Below, one piece after another: positions 1 through 5,792 of a stretch of 5,821 nucleotides of DNA. A program made the position numbers and the translations under genes. The stretch comes from an uncultured archaeon (lineage in GTDB: Archaea; Korarchaeota; Korarchaeia; Korarchaeales; Korarchaeaceae), in the NCBI GenBank assembly GCA_938073845.1, contig CALJEO010000029.1, forward strand, positions 1 to 5,821. Direction: 5' to 3'. The notes beneath the pieces were generated by a model. It did not search any database and was not told the DNA's origin. It saw only the letters and a list, made by a program, of their open reading frames with translations. Each line of letters starts with the position of its first letter. The first letter of the stretch is position 1.

Positions 1-1294
1 CTACGATCCGACTAAGCTCTTCAAGGGAGAGCCAATCAACTTGGAGAAGGTGATGGGGAACCACATCAAGGGAGAGAGGAAGAGGGGTCTATCGAGGGAG
101 AGGATAGAGGAAGCTCTGAAAGAAGCCGGACTTCCGCTCTCGTTAGCTGATAGGATATTTGAGGCAAAGCCCAAGGAGAGCGAGCTCAAGGCAATAATAG
201 AGGAGCTCAGGGAGGGGTTCGAGAGGGCTAAGGTGGAGGTGCTCACACCCATAGGTCTGATAAGCGCCCAGAGCATAGCTGAGCCCACGACGCAGATGGT
301 CCTGAGGACCTTCCACGCCCCGGGTCTCCTGGCTATGGACGTAACTCACGGTGTGGAGAGGTTCAAGGAGCTGGTCTTCTACGCATCGACCAGCACGCCC
401 ACCATGAGGATATACCTCAAGCCCAAGTGTCAGGAGGACCTGTCCAACCTGAGGAAGATACTGAGGAACCTGAGGGAGCTCAGGGTGAGGGACCTCATAG
501 AGGAGTATGCGATAGATAACTTCAACTACCAGTTGATACTCAAGCCGGATAGGAGGGCTCTGGAGAGCAACAGGGTACCGATGGAGAGGTTGGTCAACCT
601 GATAAGGAGCACAGCCAAGGGCATGAAAGGGGAGGTCTCCGTTGAGGGCGATGAGATAGTGGTGGGGCTCTACGAAGCAGCGAGTAAGGAGAAGCCCCTT
701 CAGACGCTCAGGTCCTGGTGCTACAGGATACTGGATAAGACGATCTCAGGGGTGAGGGGGATAAAGAGGGCCTGGGTCGAGACGGTGGAAACCGATGGGA
801 GGAGGGAGTACGTCATAAGGACATCCGGATCCAACTTGGCCGCTGTGCTCAGTATGAGCTGTGTCGACGTCTCTAGGACGATCACAAACGATTGTAAGGA
901 GGTTGAGAGGGTTCTAGGGATAGAGGCCGCTAGGAACTGCATATTCAATGAGCTCGCGAGCATACTCGAGGAGCAGGGTCTTGAGGTGGATATGAGGTAC
1001 ATATCGCTCGTCGCCGACACCATGACCTACTCAGGTACCATTGAGGCGATAAGGTTGCAGGCAGCTGGTGTCTCCTCAGGGTTCTTCAGTGAGATGAAGA
1101 CCCCCCTCAGCAAGATGGCCTTCGAGTGGACCACTCACGTCATACTGAACACCGCTAGGAGGGGAGAGGTGAACGCTATCCTGGGCCCACTGGATGCTTT
1201 AATAATGGGGCAGGCACCTCCCATAGGCACGGGTAAGGTATCCGTGCTGTGGGACCTGGGCGGCAAGCTGAAGGAGGTGTTGGGGAATGAGTAG
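1..1294 (+). CDS. rpoA: DNA-directed RNA polymerase subunit A, C-terminal part (A''/Rpo1C region; gene continues off the left edge)
   Basis: This encodes the C-terminal part of the largest catalytic subunit of archaeal RNA polymerase. A TTG at 41 could start a free A'' of 417 residues, but the frame is open to the edge. Its first residues, YDPTKLFKGEPINLEKV, resemble the tail of A' (family pattern YGxDGxDPxK...GxxV), so I read an unsplit A'+A'' gene, partial at its 5' end. Numbering from the TTG, the trigger-loop region is about residues 70-111: AQSIAEPTTQM, then VLRTFHAPG with the catalytic-type His92, then DVTHGVERFKEL. The C-terminal part (about 290-400) has GIEAARN, EEQGLEVDMRY, LVADTMT and PPIGTG, matching the family GIEAAR...LVADxMT...xLGTG pattern. 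The stop overlaps the rpl30e start by 8 bases. The oddities are substitutions in otherwise near-invariant motifs (QSIGEP to QSIAEP, FHFAG to FHAPG). Identity as the A'' region is secure; the fusion is inferred from a short tail. Confidence 0.95.
   Translation, partial: YDPTKLFKGEPINLEKVMGNHIKGERKRGLSRERIEEALKEAGLPLSLADRIFEAKPKESELKAIIEELREGFERAKVEVLTPIGLISAQSIAEPTTQMVLRTFHAPGLLAMDVTHGVERFKELVFYASTSTPTMRIYLKPKCQEDLSNLRKILRNLRELRVRDLIEEYAIDNFNYQLILKPDRRALESNRVPMERLVNLIRSTAKGMKGEVSVEGDEIVVGLYEAASKEKPLQTLRSWCYRILDKTISGVRGIKRAWVETVETDGRREYVIRTSGSNLAAVLSMSCVDVSRTITNDCKEVERVLGIEAARNCIFNELASILEEQGLEVDMRYISLVADTMTYSGTIEAIRLQAAGVSSGFFSEMKTPLSKMAFEWTTHVILNTARRGEVNAILGPLDALIMGQAPPIGTGKVSVLWDLGGKLKEVLGNE
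1271..1279 (+). promoter_or_regulatory. Ribosome binding site for rpl30e
   Basis: AAGGAGGTG lies inside the last codons of rpoA, 7 bases before the rpl30e ATG. It supports that start despite the overlap with rpoA, and it gives a reference for judging the nusA start downstream. Confidence 0.7.
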
Positions 1295-1607
1295 CGGTGT
1301 GGAAGCAGAGCTCTACCTGGCATTCAAATCGGGTAAAGTACTGCTGGGAGCTAGGAAGGTCATAAAGAGGTTGAAGTCCGGTGAGAACCCTAAGTTAGTG
1401 GTTATCGCTGGCAATACGCCGGAGCACCTGAGGAGGGAACTCGAGTACCTCTCGAAGCTGGCCGGAGTGCCTCTCTACGTTTACCAAGGTAGGTCGCTGG
1501 AGCTCGGAAGGGCATTCAAGAGGCCGTTCTTCGTATCAGCAGCAGCAATAGTTGAGGAGGGGGAGTCGAGGATACTAGATCTAGTCGGGAGTAAGGAGGT
1601 GCGATAA
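1287..1607 (+). CDS. rpl30e: Ribosomal protein eL30 (L30e)
   Basis: A 106-residue large-subunit ribosomal protein of the eL30 family, an RNA-binding fold shared by archaea and eukaryotes and absent from bacteria. Visible family features are an N-terminal helix ending in SGKVLLGARKVIKRLKSG (about 15-32), a core strand LVVIAGNTP (37-45) with the loop that usually contacts kink-turn RNA, ELEYLSKLAGVPLYVYQG (51-68), and a C-terminal LELGRAFKRPFFVSAAAI segment (71-88). The length is typical. The ATG lies inside the end of rpoA as ATGAGTAG, giving an 8-base overlap, and is preceded by AAGGAGGTG at 1271-1279. The position between RNA polymerase A and nusA is the standard archaeal arrangement. Co-transcription and probably translational coupling with rpoA are expected. 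Nothing is broken or unusual. Confidence 0.95.
   Translation: MSSGVEAELYLAFKSGKVLLGARKVIKRLKSGENPKLVVIAGNTPEHLRRELEYLSKLAGVPLYVYQGRSLELGRAFKRPFFVSAAAIVEEGESRILDLVGSKEVR
1593..1601 (+). promoter_or_regulatory. Ribosome binding site that points to a non-AUG nusA start
   Basis: AAGGAGGTG is the same motif used for rpl30e and lies within the last codons of rpl30e. Extended to the full GGAGGTGAT pairing register it ends at 1603. The in-frame ATT at 1607 is then 3 bases downstream, the same distance seen at rps12 and rps7. The first conventional in-frame start, GTG at 1625, is 21 bases from that point, too far for normal use. No ATG, GTG or TTG lies in the 1604-1612 zone in any frame. Confidence 0.6.
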
Positions 1608-2077
1608 TTTCGAAGAGAAAAGTTGTGATATCGCCTGAGCAGATCAGGTACATAAGGCTCTTTCAGGACATGCTGGGAGTCAACCCTAAGGATGTAGTTG
1701 AGGATAGGGATGAGAACAGGCTCATATTTGTAGTTGAGAAGGGAGATCTGGGAAGGACCGTTGGAAGAGGAGGAAGGAAGCTCAGGATGATGAAGAGACT
1801 CCTCAAGGGTGACTTGGAATATGATATAGAGGTCGTCGAGTTCGACGACAATCCGGAGGGTTTCATAATGAACCTCCTGAGCCCAGCCAGGGTGCGTAAG
1901 GTGAGGATAGTCCATCAAGATGACGGAGTAACTGCTATAGCCTACGTTCCGGATGAGGATAAGAGCATAGCCATCGGAAGGAACGGTAGGAGGATAAAGA
2001 GAGCCAAACTCCTCGCGAAGAGGTGGTATGATATAGACAACGTTAAAATAGCGACATGGTTACCTAGTAATCCCTGA
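1607..2077 (+). CDS. nusA: Archaeal transcription factor NusA (two KH domains)
   Basis: A short archaeal NusA, made only of the two KH RNA-binding domains and lacking the bacterial N-terminal and S1 domains. It is thought to act in transcription elongation or termination with RNA polymerase. Counting from the GTG at 1625 (150 residues), visible family features are the opening SPEQIRYIRLFQ (3-14), a first KH loop GRGG (47-50), and a second KH domain with SIAIGRNGRRI (114-124) ending in WYDIDNVKIATW. I place the start at an ATT (1607-1609), because the strong AAGGAGGTG fits it and the resulting N-terminus, (M)SKRKVVISPEQ, looks natural (156 residues). The conservative alternative is GTG 1625. 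The ATT overlaps the last base of the rpl30e stop. Function is certain to family level; the start is inferred. Confidence 0.93.
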   Translation: MSKRKVVISPEQIRYIRLFQDMLGVNPKDVVEDRDENRLIFVVEKGDLGRTVGRGGRKLRMMKRLLKGDLEYDIEVVEFDDNPEGFIMNLLSPARVRKVRIVHQDDGVTAIAYVPDEDKSIAIGRNGRRIKRAKLLAKRWYDIDNVKIATWLPSNP

Positions 2078-2086
2078 GGTGATGGC

Positions 2087-2527
2087 ATGGGTAAGAAATC
2101 CCCAGTGGGTCTTTACGCTGCTAGGATACTTGAGGAGAGGTACAAGGAAAAGAGGCTTCATAGCTGGAGGATAAGGAGGAGGCTCTATAGGCTGAAGGAG
2201 AAGTTCGATCCTCTGGAGGGAGCTCCCATGGCCAGGGGTATAGTGCTAGAGAAAGTTGGCTTGGAGGCCAGGCAACCTCACTCGGGTCTCAGGAAAGCGG
2301 TTAAAGTCCAACTAGCTAAGAACGGTGTGGTAATAACGGCTTTCGCCCCGGGAGATGGGGCCCTCAATGTCATAAATGAGCATGACGAGGTCGTGGTCGA
2401 GGGGATGGGTGGCTCCAGGGGGAGGTCCATGGGCGATATACCCGGGGTCAGGTTCAAGGTGATAAAGGTGAACGGGGTATCGCTAGAGGCCATACTGAGG
2501 GGGAAGAGGGAGAAGCCGAGCAGGTGA
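2087..2527 (+). CDS. rps12: Ribosomal protein uS12 (S12)
   Basis: A 146-residue small-subunit protein that lines the decoding centre. It is archaeal/eukaryotic in type: a basic N-terminus, then [21 protein letters not shown] (41-61), the decoding loop RQPHSGLRK (62-70), VQLAKNG (74-80), [21 protein letters not shown] (86-106) and [14 protein letters not shown] (112-125), the second conserved loop. The length is normal. The ATG is preceded by GAGGTGAT (2076-2083), which overlaps the nusA stop; 9 bases separate the two genes. The oddity is in the loop that contacts the codon-anticodon helix: the family is almost always PNSA, but here it is PHSG (residues 64-67). The rest of the protein is strongly conserved, so this is a functional gene with an unusual active-site loop, not a decayed copy. 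Confidence 0.97.
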   Translation: MGKKSPVGLYAARILEERYKEKRLHSWRIRRRLYRLKEKFDPLEGAPMARGIVLEKVGLEARQPHSGLRKAVKVQLAKNGVVITAFAPGDGALNVINEHDEVVVEGMGGSRGRSMGDIPGVRFKVIKVNGVSLEAILRGKREKPSR

Positions 2528-2531
2528 TCAC

Positions 2532-3173
2532 ATGAGCGAGATGAGGGATAGGAGTGGGTCTTCATCCAACTTGGAGATAAAGCTCTTCGGGAAGTGGAGT
2601 TACGAGGGATTGAGGATAGAGAACGCAGCTCTTAGGAACATCATATCCCTCAAGCCAGTCTATTTGCCGCACACGGGAGGGAGGCACGAGCATAAGAGGT
2701 TCGGGAAGCTTGAGATACCCATCGTTGAGAGGTTGGTCAACAGGTTGATGGGGCAGGCCATGAACGCTGGTAGTAGGAAGGACCACGTGAACAGTAAAAA
2801 CCAGGGGAAGAAGCTGAAGGCCATGAGGACGGTGAAGTATGCCTTCGAAATAATAGAACTGAGGACAGGTAAGAACCCCATACAGGTCTTCCTGGACGCC
2901 ATAGATAACTCGATAATAAGGGAGGAGGTGACTAGGATCATGTACGGAGGGATAAGCTACTTCCATGCGGTTGATACGTCCCCTAGCAGGATGGTAGATC
3001 TGGCCATAAGGCATATCGCGCAAGGAGCTGCTATGAAGGCTTTTAGAAGTCCTAGAAGCTTAGCTGAGGCCCTCGCTGAGGAGATAATAGCCGCGGCTGA
3101 GTACGATAGGAACAGGAGCTTCGCTATAAGGAGAAAGGAGGAGTTAGAGAGAATAGCCCTGAGCAGCAGATGA
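2532..3173 (+). CDS. rps7: Ribosomal protein uS7 (S7)
   Basis: A 213-residue primary-binding protein of the small-subunit head, contacting 16S rRNA near the E and P sites. Archaeal features are an N-terminal extension, [27 protein letters not shown] (47-73), [33 protein letters not shown] (92-124), YGGISY (138-143), [13 protein letters not shown] (148-160), GAAMKAF (165-171), [13 protein letters not shown] (177-189) and [15 protein letters not shown] (195-209). Length is within the archaeal range. The start follows rps12 by 4 bases, with AGGTGAT (2522-2528) overlapping the rps12 stop. Odd points are NSIIREE at 126-132, where the family usually has a Gly-Pro before Arg-Glu, and DTSPSRMVD where DVSPxRRVD is usual. 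In many archaea EF-1A and uS10 genes follow; here an Sm-like gene follows instead. Confidence 0.97.
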   Translation: MSEMRDRSGSSSNLEIKLFGKWSYEGLRIENAALRNIISLKPVYLPHTGGRHEHKRFGKLEIPIVERLVNRLMGQAMNAGSRKDHVNSKNQGKKLKAMRTVKYAFEIIELRTGKNPIQVFLDAIDNSIIREEVTRIMYGGISYFHAVDTSPSRMVDLAIRHIAQGAAMKAFRSPRSLAEALAEEIIAAAEYDRNRSFAIRRKEELERIALSSR

Positions 3174-3183
3174 TCGCAACGAA

Positions 3184-3191
3184 TTTATTAT
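3184..3191 (+). promoter_or_regulatory. Possible TATA element in the rps7-lsm gap
   Basis: TTTATTAT is the only AT-rich patch in the 37-base gap between rps7 and the Sm-like gene, and it follows CGAA, a weak match to a TFB-recognition element. Its centre is about 23 bases before the lsm ATG, slightly close for a leaderless transcript. A promoter separating lsm from the ribosomal operon is possible, but the match is weak. Confidence 0.3.
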
Positions 3192-3199
3192 CGCCCAGT

Positions 3200-3205
3200 G
3201 GTGAT
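3200..3205 (+). promoter_or_regulatory. Ribosome binding site for the Sm-like gene
   Basis: GGTGAT ends 5 bases before the ATG at 3211 and matches the core of the motif used by the upstream ribosomal genes. It implies a leadered message, so read-through from the ribosomal operon remains possible. Confidence 0.55.
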
Positions 3206-3210
3206 GCCCT

Positions 3211-3450
3211 ATGAACAGCTCGAGCAGGGATCTTCCCTTATCACACCTCAGGAAGTCTCATGGAGCTGAGGTCACGGTCAGGCTGAAGAACGGAAGTCAG
3301 ATAATAGGGAAGCTCATCGTATACGATGAGATGATGAACCTGGTACTGGATTCCGCTAGAGAGGTCGATCCGGTATCCGGGGAAGCGAGGAGAAGCGTTG
3401 GAACGCTCTTCATAAGGGGTAACAATGTACTCTTCGTGACACTCGAGTGA
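3211..3450 (+). CDS. Sm-like archaeal protein (SmAP/LSm)
   Basis: A 79-residue Sm-fold protein, expected to form a hexameric or heptameric ring that binds U-rich RNA and takes part in RNA metabolism. Visible features are a short N-terminal helix (LPLSHLRKSHG, 8-18), the Sm1 motif VTVRLKNGSQIIGKL...YDEMMNLVL (21-46) with the Asp39/Asn43 pair expected at the uridine pocket, a variable loop (about 50-62), and the Sm2 motif GTLFIRGNNVLFV (64-76) with the conserved Arg-Gly. It lies 37 bases after rps7 on the same strand and ends exactly where glmS ends on the other strand. In many archaea an lsm gene is followed by rpl37e; that is not so here. Which SmAP subfamily it belongs to cannot be told by eye. 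Confidence 0.92.
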   Translation: MNSSSRDLPLSHLRKSHGAEVTVRLKNGSQIIGKLIVYDEMMNLVLDSAREVDPVSGEARRSVGTLFIRGNNVLFVTLE

Positions 3451-3466
3451 TCACTCCACGGTCACG
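3435..3466. repeat. Imperfect inverted repeat centred on the lsm/glmS stop-stop junction
   Basis: The two 16-base arms (3435-3450 and the complement of 3451-3466) match at 13 of 16 positions, centred between bases 3450 and 3451. The core GAGTGATCACTC (3445-3456) is a perfect palindrome and CGTGAC/GTCACG form the outer arms. Each arm is the end of one gene: both proteins finish Val-Thr-X-Glu-stop with the same codons at the matching positions. It may fold as a hairpin in either transcript, but no T-tract follows on either side, so a terminator role is unproven. Confidence 0.75.
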
Positions 3467-5247
3467 CTCTTAGCTAGGTTCCTCGGCTTATCCGGATTCC
3501 TACCAAGTTCCACCGCCGTGTGGTAGGCTATGAGTTGGAGCGGCACCGCATAGGCTATAGGTGACGTAAGCTCGTCCCTCACCCTAACCCGAATCTCCCT
3601 ATCGGATGGTAGGCTCACCTCAGGCGGTTGGACCGTTATTGTGAAGGCTCCCCTTGCCCTCACCTCCATCAGGTTGTATATTATCTTGTTCACCAGGGCC
3701 TCCTCCGTGGGGATCACTGCTATCACGGGAACCCCCTCCTCTATGAGCGCGAGCGGTCCGTGCTTGTACTCGCCTGCTGCGTAGCCCTCAGCGTGAATGT
3801 AGCTTATCTCCTTGAGCTTCAGAGCGCCTTCCAGAGCTGTTGGATAGTTTATCCCTCTTCCCAGGAAGAAAGCATGCTTGCTCATCCTAATCAACTTAGC
3901 TACGTTTCTAGCTTCCTCACTGAGCCCCTCCATGCTCCCGAGGATCTCCTCGGAGACCACCTCCAGGTCTCTCATCAACCTGACTCCGGAATCGGAGTCG
4001 GACATGAGGGAAGCTATGATGTAGAGGACCGCTACCTGAGCCGTGAATGTCTTCGTAGCAGCTACACCTATCTCAGGGCCGGCCTGTATGAAGACGTAAT
4101 CCTCGGAGAGCCTAGTTAGAGTGCTTCCCGGGACATTTACTATCGAGAAAACCCTAGCTCCCCTGTCTCTGGCGATCCTAATTGCCTCTAAGACATCAGC
4201 GGTCTCCCCGGACTGGCTTACGGCAAGCACAACATCCCCCTTACCTAGGTGATGCGACCACTCCGGGAACTCGGATGCTATCACGACCTCCGACCTCAGC
4301 CCTGAGACCCTCGAGAGGTAGTACTTGCCTATCATCCCAGCGTGTAAGGAAGTACCTGCGGCCACTATGGACAGCCATCCATCCTTCAGAGCTGATCTTA
4401 ACCCCTCTGAGAACTTCACGTAGTACTCCACGGTCTCAGCCAACTTCCTCAATATGTGGGGTTGCTCGAATATCTCCTTCATCATGAAGTGCTCGTAGCC
4501 CCCTTTCTCCATCTGCTGCGGGACCCATTCAACCCTCTCAGCCCCCCTGTTCACGCTCTCGAGTTTCCCTCCCACCATCCTCCAGATCCTGATGCCTTCG
4601 GGGCTTATCTCAGCGAGCTCCCCGTCCTCCAAGAACACGAACTCCCTGGTAAGGTGGAGGAGAGCGGCTACATCAGAAGCGCAGTAATTCTCGCCATTCC
4701 CTATCCCTATGACCAGGGGGCTCTTGTACCTAGCTACGAATATGGAGTCCGAGTCGGCTGATATCATAGCTACAGCATAACTACCTCCCAGCTCACTTAG
4801 AGCTCGGGACAGTGAGCTGATCGGGTCCAGTCCCTCCTCAATGCCCTCCTCCACCAGGTGCACTATCACCTCAGTGTCCGTATCTGACTTGAAGACGTGA
4901 CCCCTGGCCCTCAGTTCCTCTCTGAGCCTCTCGAAGCCATCCAAGGTACCGTTATGGACCAGAGCTATCCTCCCGTCACATGATGTATGAGGATGAGCGT
5001 TCTCCACGCTCACTCCGCCGTGAGTTGCCCATCTAGTGTGCCCTATCCCCATCCTACCATCCTCTAGTGATACGCCCCCGAGCACCTGATCTATCGTTCC
5101 GACGCCCTTCCTCACGAGGAGCCTGCTGCCCAATGATATCGCGACCCCTGCCGAATCATAACCCCTGTACTCAAGGTTCTTCAGAGCCTTCAGTAGATCC
5201 GATAGGACCCCTGCCCTCCTTCTAGTGATCCCAGCTATACCGCACAC
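3451..5247 (-). CDS. glmS: Glutamine--fructose-6-phosphate aminotransferase (isomerizing)
   Basis: This 598-residue enzyme makes glucosamine-6-phosphate from fructose-6-phosphate and glutamine, the first step toward UDP-GlcNAc, which archaea use for glycoproteins and glycolipids. The N-terminal glutaminase domain (about 2-240) has catalytic Cys2 (MCGIAGI), YRGYDSAG (27-34), GHTRWATHG (69-77), HNGT (98-101) and SDTDTEV (121-127). Two sugar-isomerase (SIS) domains follow. The first has AAGTSLHAG (296-304), SQSGETADV (344-352) and GVAATKTFT (394-402). The second has FLGRGINYPTALEGALKLKE (461-480) and HAEGYAAGEYKHGPLAL (485-501). The C-terminal tail DKPRNLAKSVTVE is typical. The GTG start is fixed by the need for Cys at position 2 and by a binding site at 5257-5265. 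It begins 3 bases after the stop of the membrane-protein gene. All key motifs are present. Confidence 0.97.
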   Translation of the reverse strand: MCGIAGITRRRAGVLSDLLKALKNLEYRGYDSAGVAISLGSRLLVRKGVGTIDQVLGGVSLEDGRMGIGHTRWATHGGVSVENAHPHTSCDGRIALVHNGTLDGFERLREELRARGHVFKSDTDTEVIVHLVEEGIEEGLDPISSLSRALSELGGSYAVAMISADSDSIFVARYKSPLVIGIGNGENYCASDVAALLHLTREFVFLEDGELAEISPEGIRIWRMVGGKLESVNRGAERVEWVPQQMEKGGYEHFMMKEIFEQPHILRKLAETVEYYVKFSEGLRSALKDGWLSIVAAGTSLHAGMIGKYYLSRVSGLRSEVVIASEFPEWSHHLGKGDVVLAVSQSGETADVLEAIRIARDRGARVFSIVNVPGSTLTRLSEDYVFIQAGPEIGVAATKTFTAQVAVLYIIASLMSDSDSGVRLMRDLEVVSEEILGSMEGLSEEARNVAKLIRMSKHAFFLGRGINYPTALEGALKLKEISYIHAEGYAAGEYKHGPLALIEEGVPVIAVIPTEEALVNKIIYNLMEVRARGAFTITVQPPEVSLPSDREIRVRVRDELTSPIAYAVPLQLIAYHTAVELGRNPDKPRNLAKSVTVE

Positions 5248-5250
5248 CCG

Positions 5251-5745
5251 TTAGGACACCTCCCCTCTGAATGCCCTCCTCCATCTCCCCAAGATAAGCA
5301 TTGTCATGGAAACGATGGAAACGAGTGTTATGATCAAAAGGACAACCGTCAGTATTGCTGTATCAGCCAAGATCCTCTCCTTCCTAGATCTGATGATCTC
5401 TCTAACTCCCTCCATCTCCTGGGAGATCTCCCCGTACCTCTTAGGAGCGTCACCAGCGGAGATGGATCTCACATCATCCTCAATTCTGTCCAGCACGGAG
5501 CTCAAGTTGCGGTAAGTCCCCTCATCCACCTTCGCGATCGGGAGGATCTCCTCCCTCAGTTCCGAGAGCTCCAATAGTAGCTTCCTCCTGTAGGACTCGG
5601 CTATAGCATTCGAGCTAATCGAGATGAGCTCCTTGGATCTGTTCAGGAGCTCTCTTACCCTCGCCGCATCATCGTACGATAGGTTACCACTGAGCCTGGA
5701 TTCCGCTTCCGATAGCAGCGAATCTATCGCTGACATGTTACGCAA
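5251..5745 (-). CDS. Uncharacterised coiled-coil protein with one C-terminal membrane segment (start uncertain)
   Basis: I do not recognise the family. From the TTG at 5745 it is 164 residues; an ATG three codons in (5736) is the other nearby choice. Residues about 1-125 are highly charged and helical, with Leu/Ile-rich heptad-like stretches (about 30-70 and 80-122) and no Cys. Residues about 126-152 (ADTAILTVVLLIITLV and onward) form one membrane segment, followed by the basic tail RWRRAFR. There is no signal peptide at this start. The frame stays open to the right edge (about 25 more codons), so the gene may be longer, with a signal sequence beyond the window. Against that, base composition drops to about one third GC just upstream of the start, and rarer codons appear there (TTA, CGT). 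It precedes glmS by 3 bases, so they are probably co-transcribed. A cell-surface or envelope role is only a guess from context. Confidence 0.7.
   Translation of the reverse strand: MRNMSAIDSLLSEAESRLSGNLSYDDAARVRELLNRSKELISISSNAIAESYRRKLLLELSELREEILPIAKVDEGTYRNLSSVLDRIEDDVRSISAGDAPKRYGEISQEMEGVREIIRSRKERILADTAILTVVLLIITLVSIVSMTMLILGRWRRAFRGEVS
5257..5265 (-). promoter_or_regulatory. Ribosome binding site for glmS
   Basis: Read on the minus strand this is GGGGAGGTG, 9 bases before the GTG start of glmS and inside the last codons of the upstream membrane-protein gene. It supports the GTG start and translation of both genes from one message. Confidence 0.65.
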
Positions 5746-5785
5746 TATGTCTTCGGGAAATGTTATTAGATCGTTAACAGCATCT

Positions 5786-5792
5786 CTATAAA
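5786..5792 (-). promoter_or_regulatory. Possible TATA element upstream of the membrane-protein/glmS pair
   Basis: Read on the minus strand this is TTTATAG, in the AT-rich stretch at the right edge. A start of transcription about 26 bases downstream would fall near 5763, giving a leader of roughly 20-28 bases to the TTG or ATG. No clear ribosome binding site lies in that leader. If the gene extends beyond the window, this is simply coding sequence. Confidence 0.25.

Noticed and set aside
41..43. TTG at 41 as the true start of a free A'' subunit
   Set aside because: The frame is open upstream with A'-tail-like residues, and I see no ribosome binding site at a suitable distance before the TTG.
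1481..1918. 145-codon minus-strand open frame across rpl30e and nusA
   Set aside because: It spans two well-supported genes in antisense and has no recognisable domain.
2562..3023. 153-codon minus-strand open frame across rps7
   Set aside because: Antisense to conserved uS7 codons; low-complexity look and no supporting ribosome binding site noticed.
3174..3210. Transcription terminator after rps7
   Set aside because: No T-run or hairpin is visible in the 37-base gap; the AT-rich patch looks more like a weak promoter element.
3628..4119. 163-codon open frame on the plus strand inside glmS
   Set aside because: It lies fully antisense to a glmS region with intact SIS-domain motifs, has an unnatural composition rich in His/Tyr/Cys, and resembles no family I know.
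4182..4761. Two further plus-strand open frames (4182-4487, 4456-4761)
   Set aside because: Both are shadows of glmS codon bias; they are rich in Pro/Arg/Ser or Pro/His/Leu with no domain features.
5248..5300. glmS ribozyme/riboswitch upstream of glmS
   Set aside because: The bacterial glmS ribozyme would need a long untranslated leader; here only 3 bases separate glmS from the coding sequence upstream.
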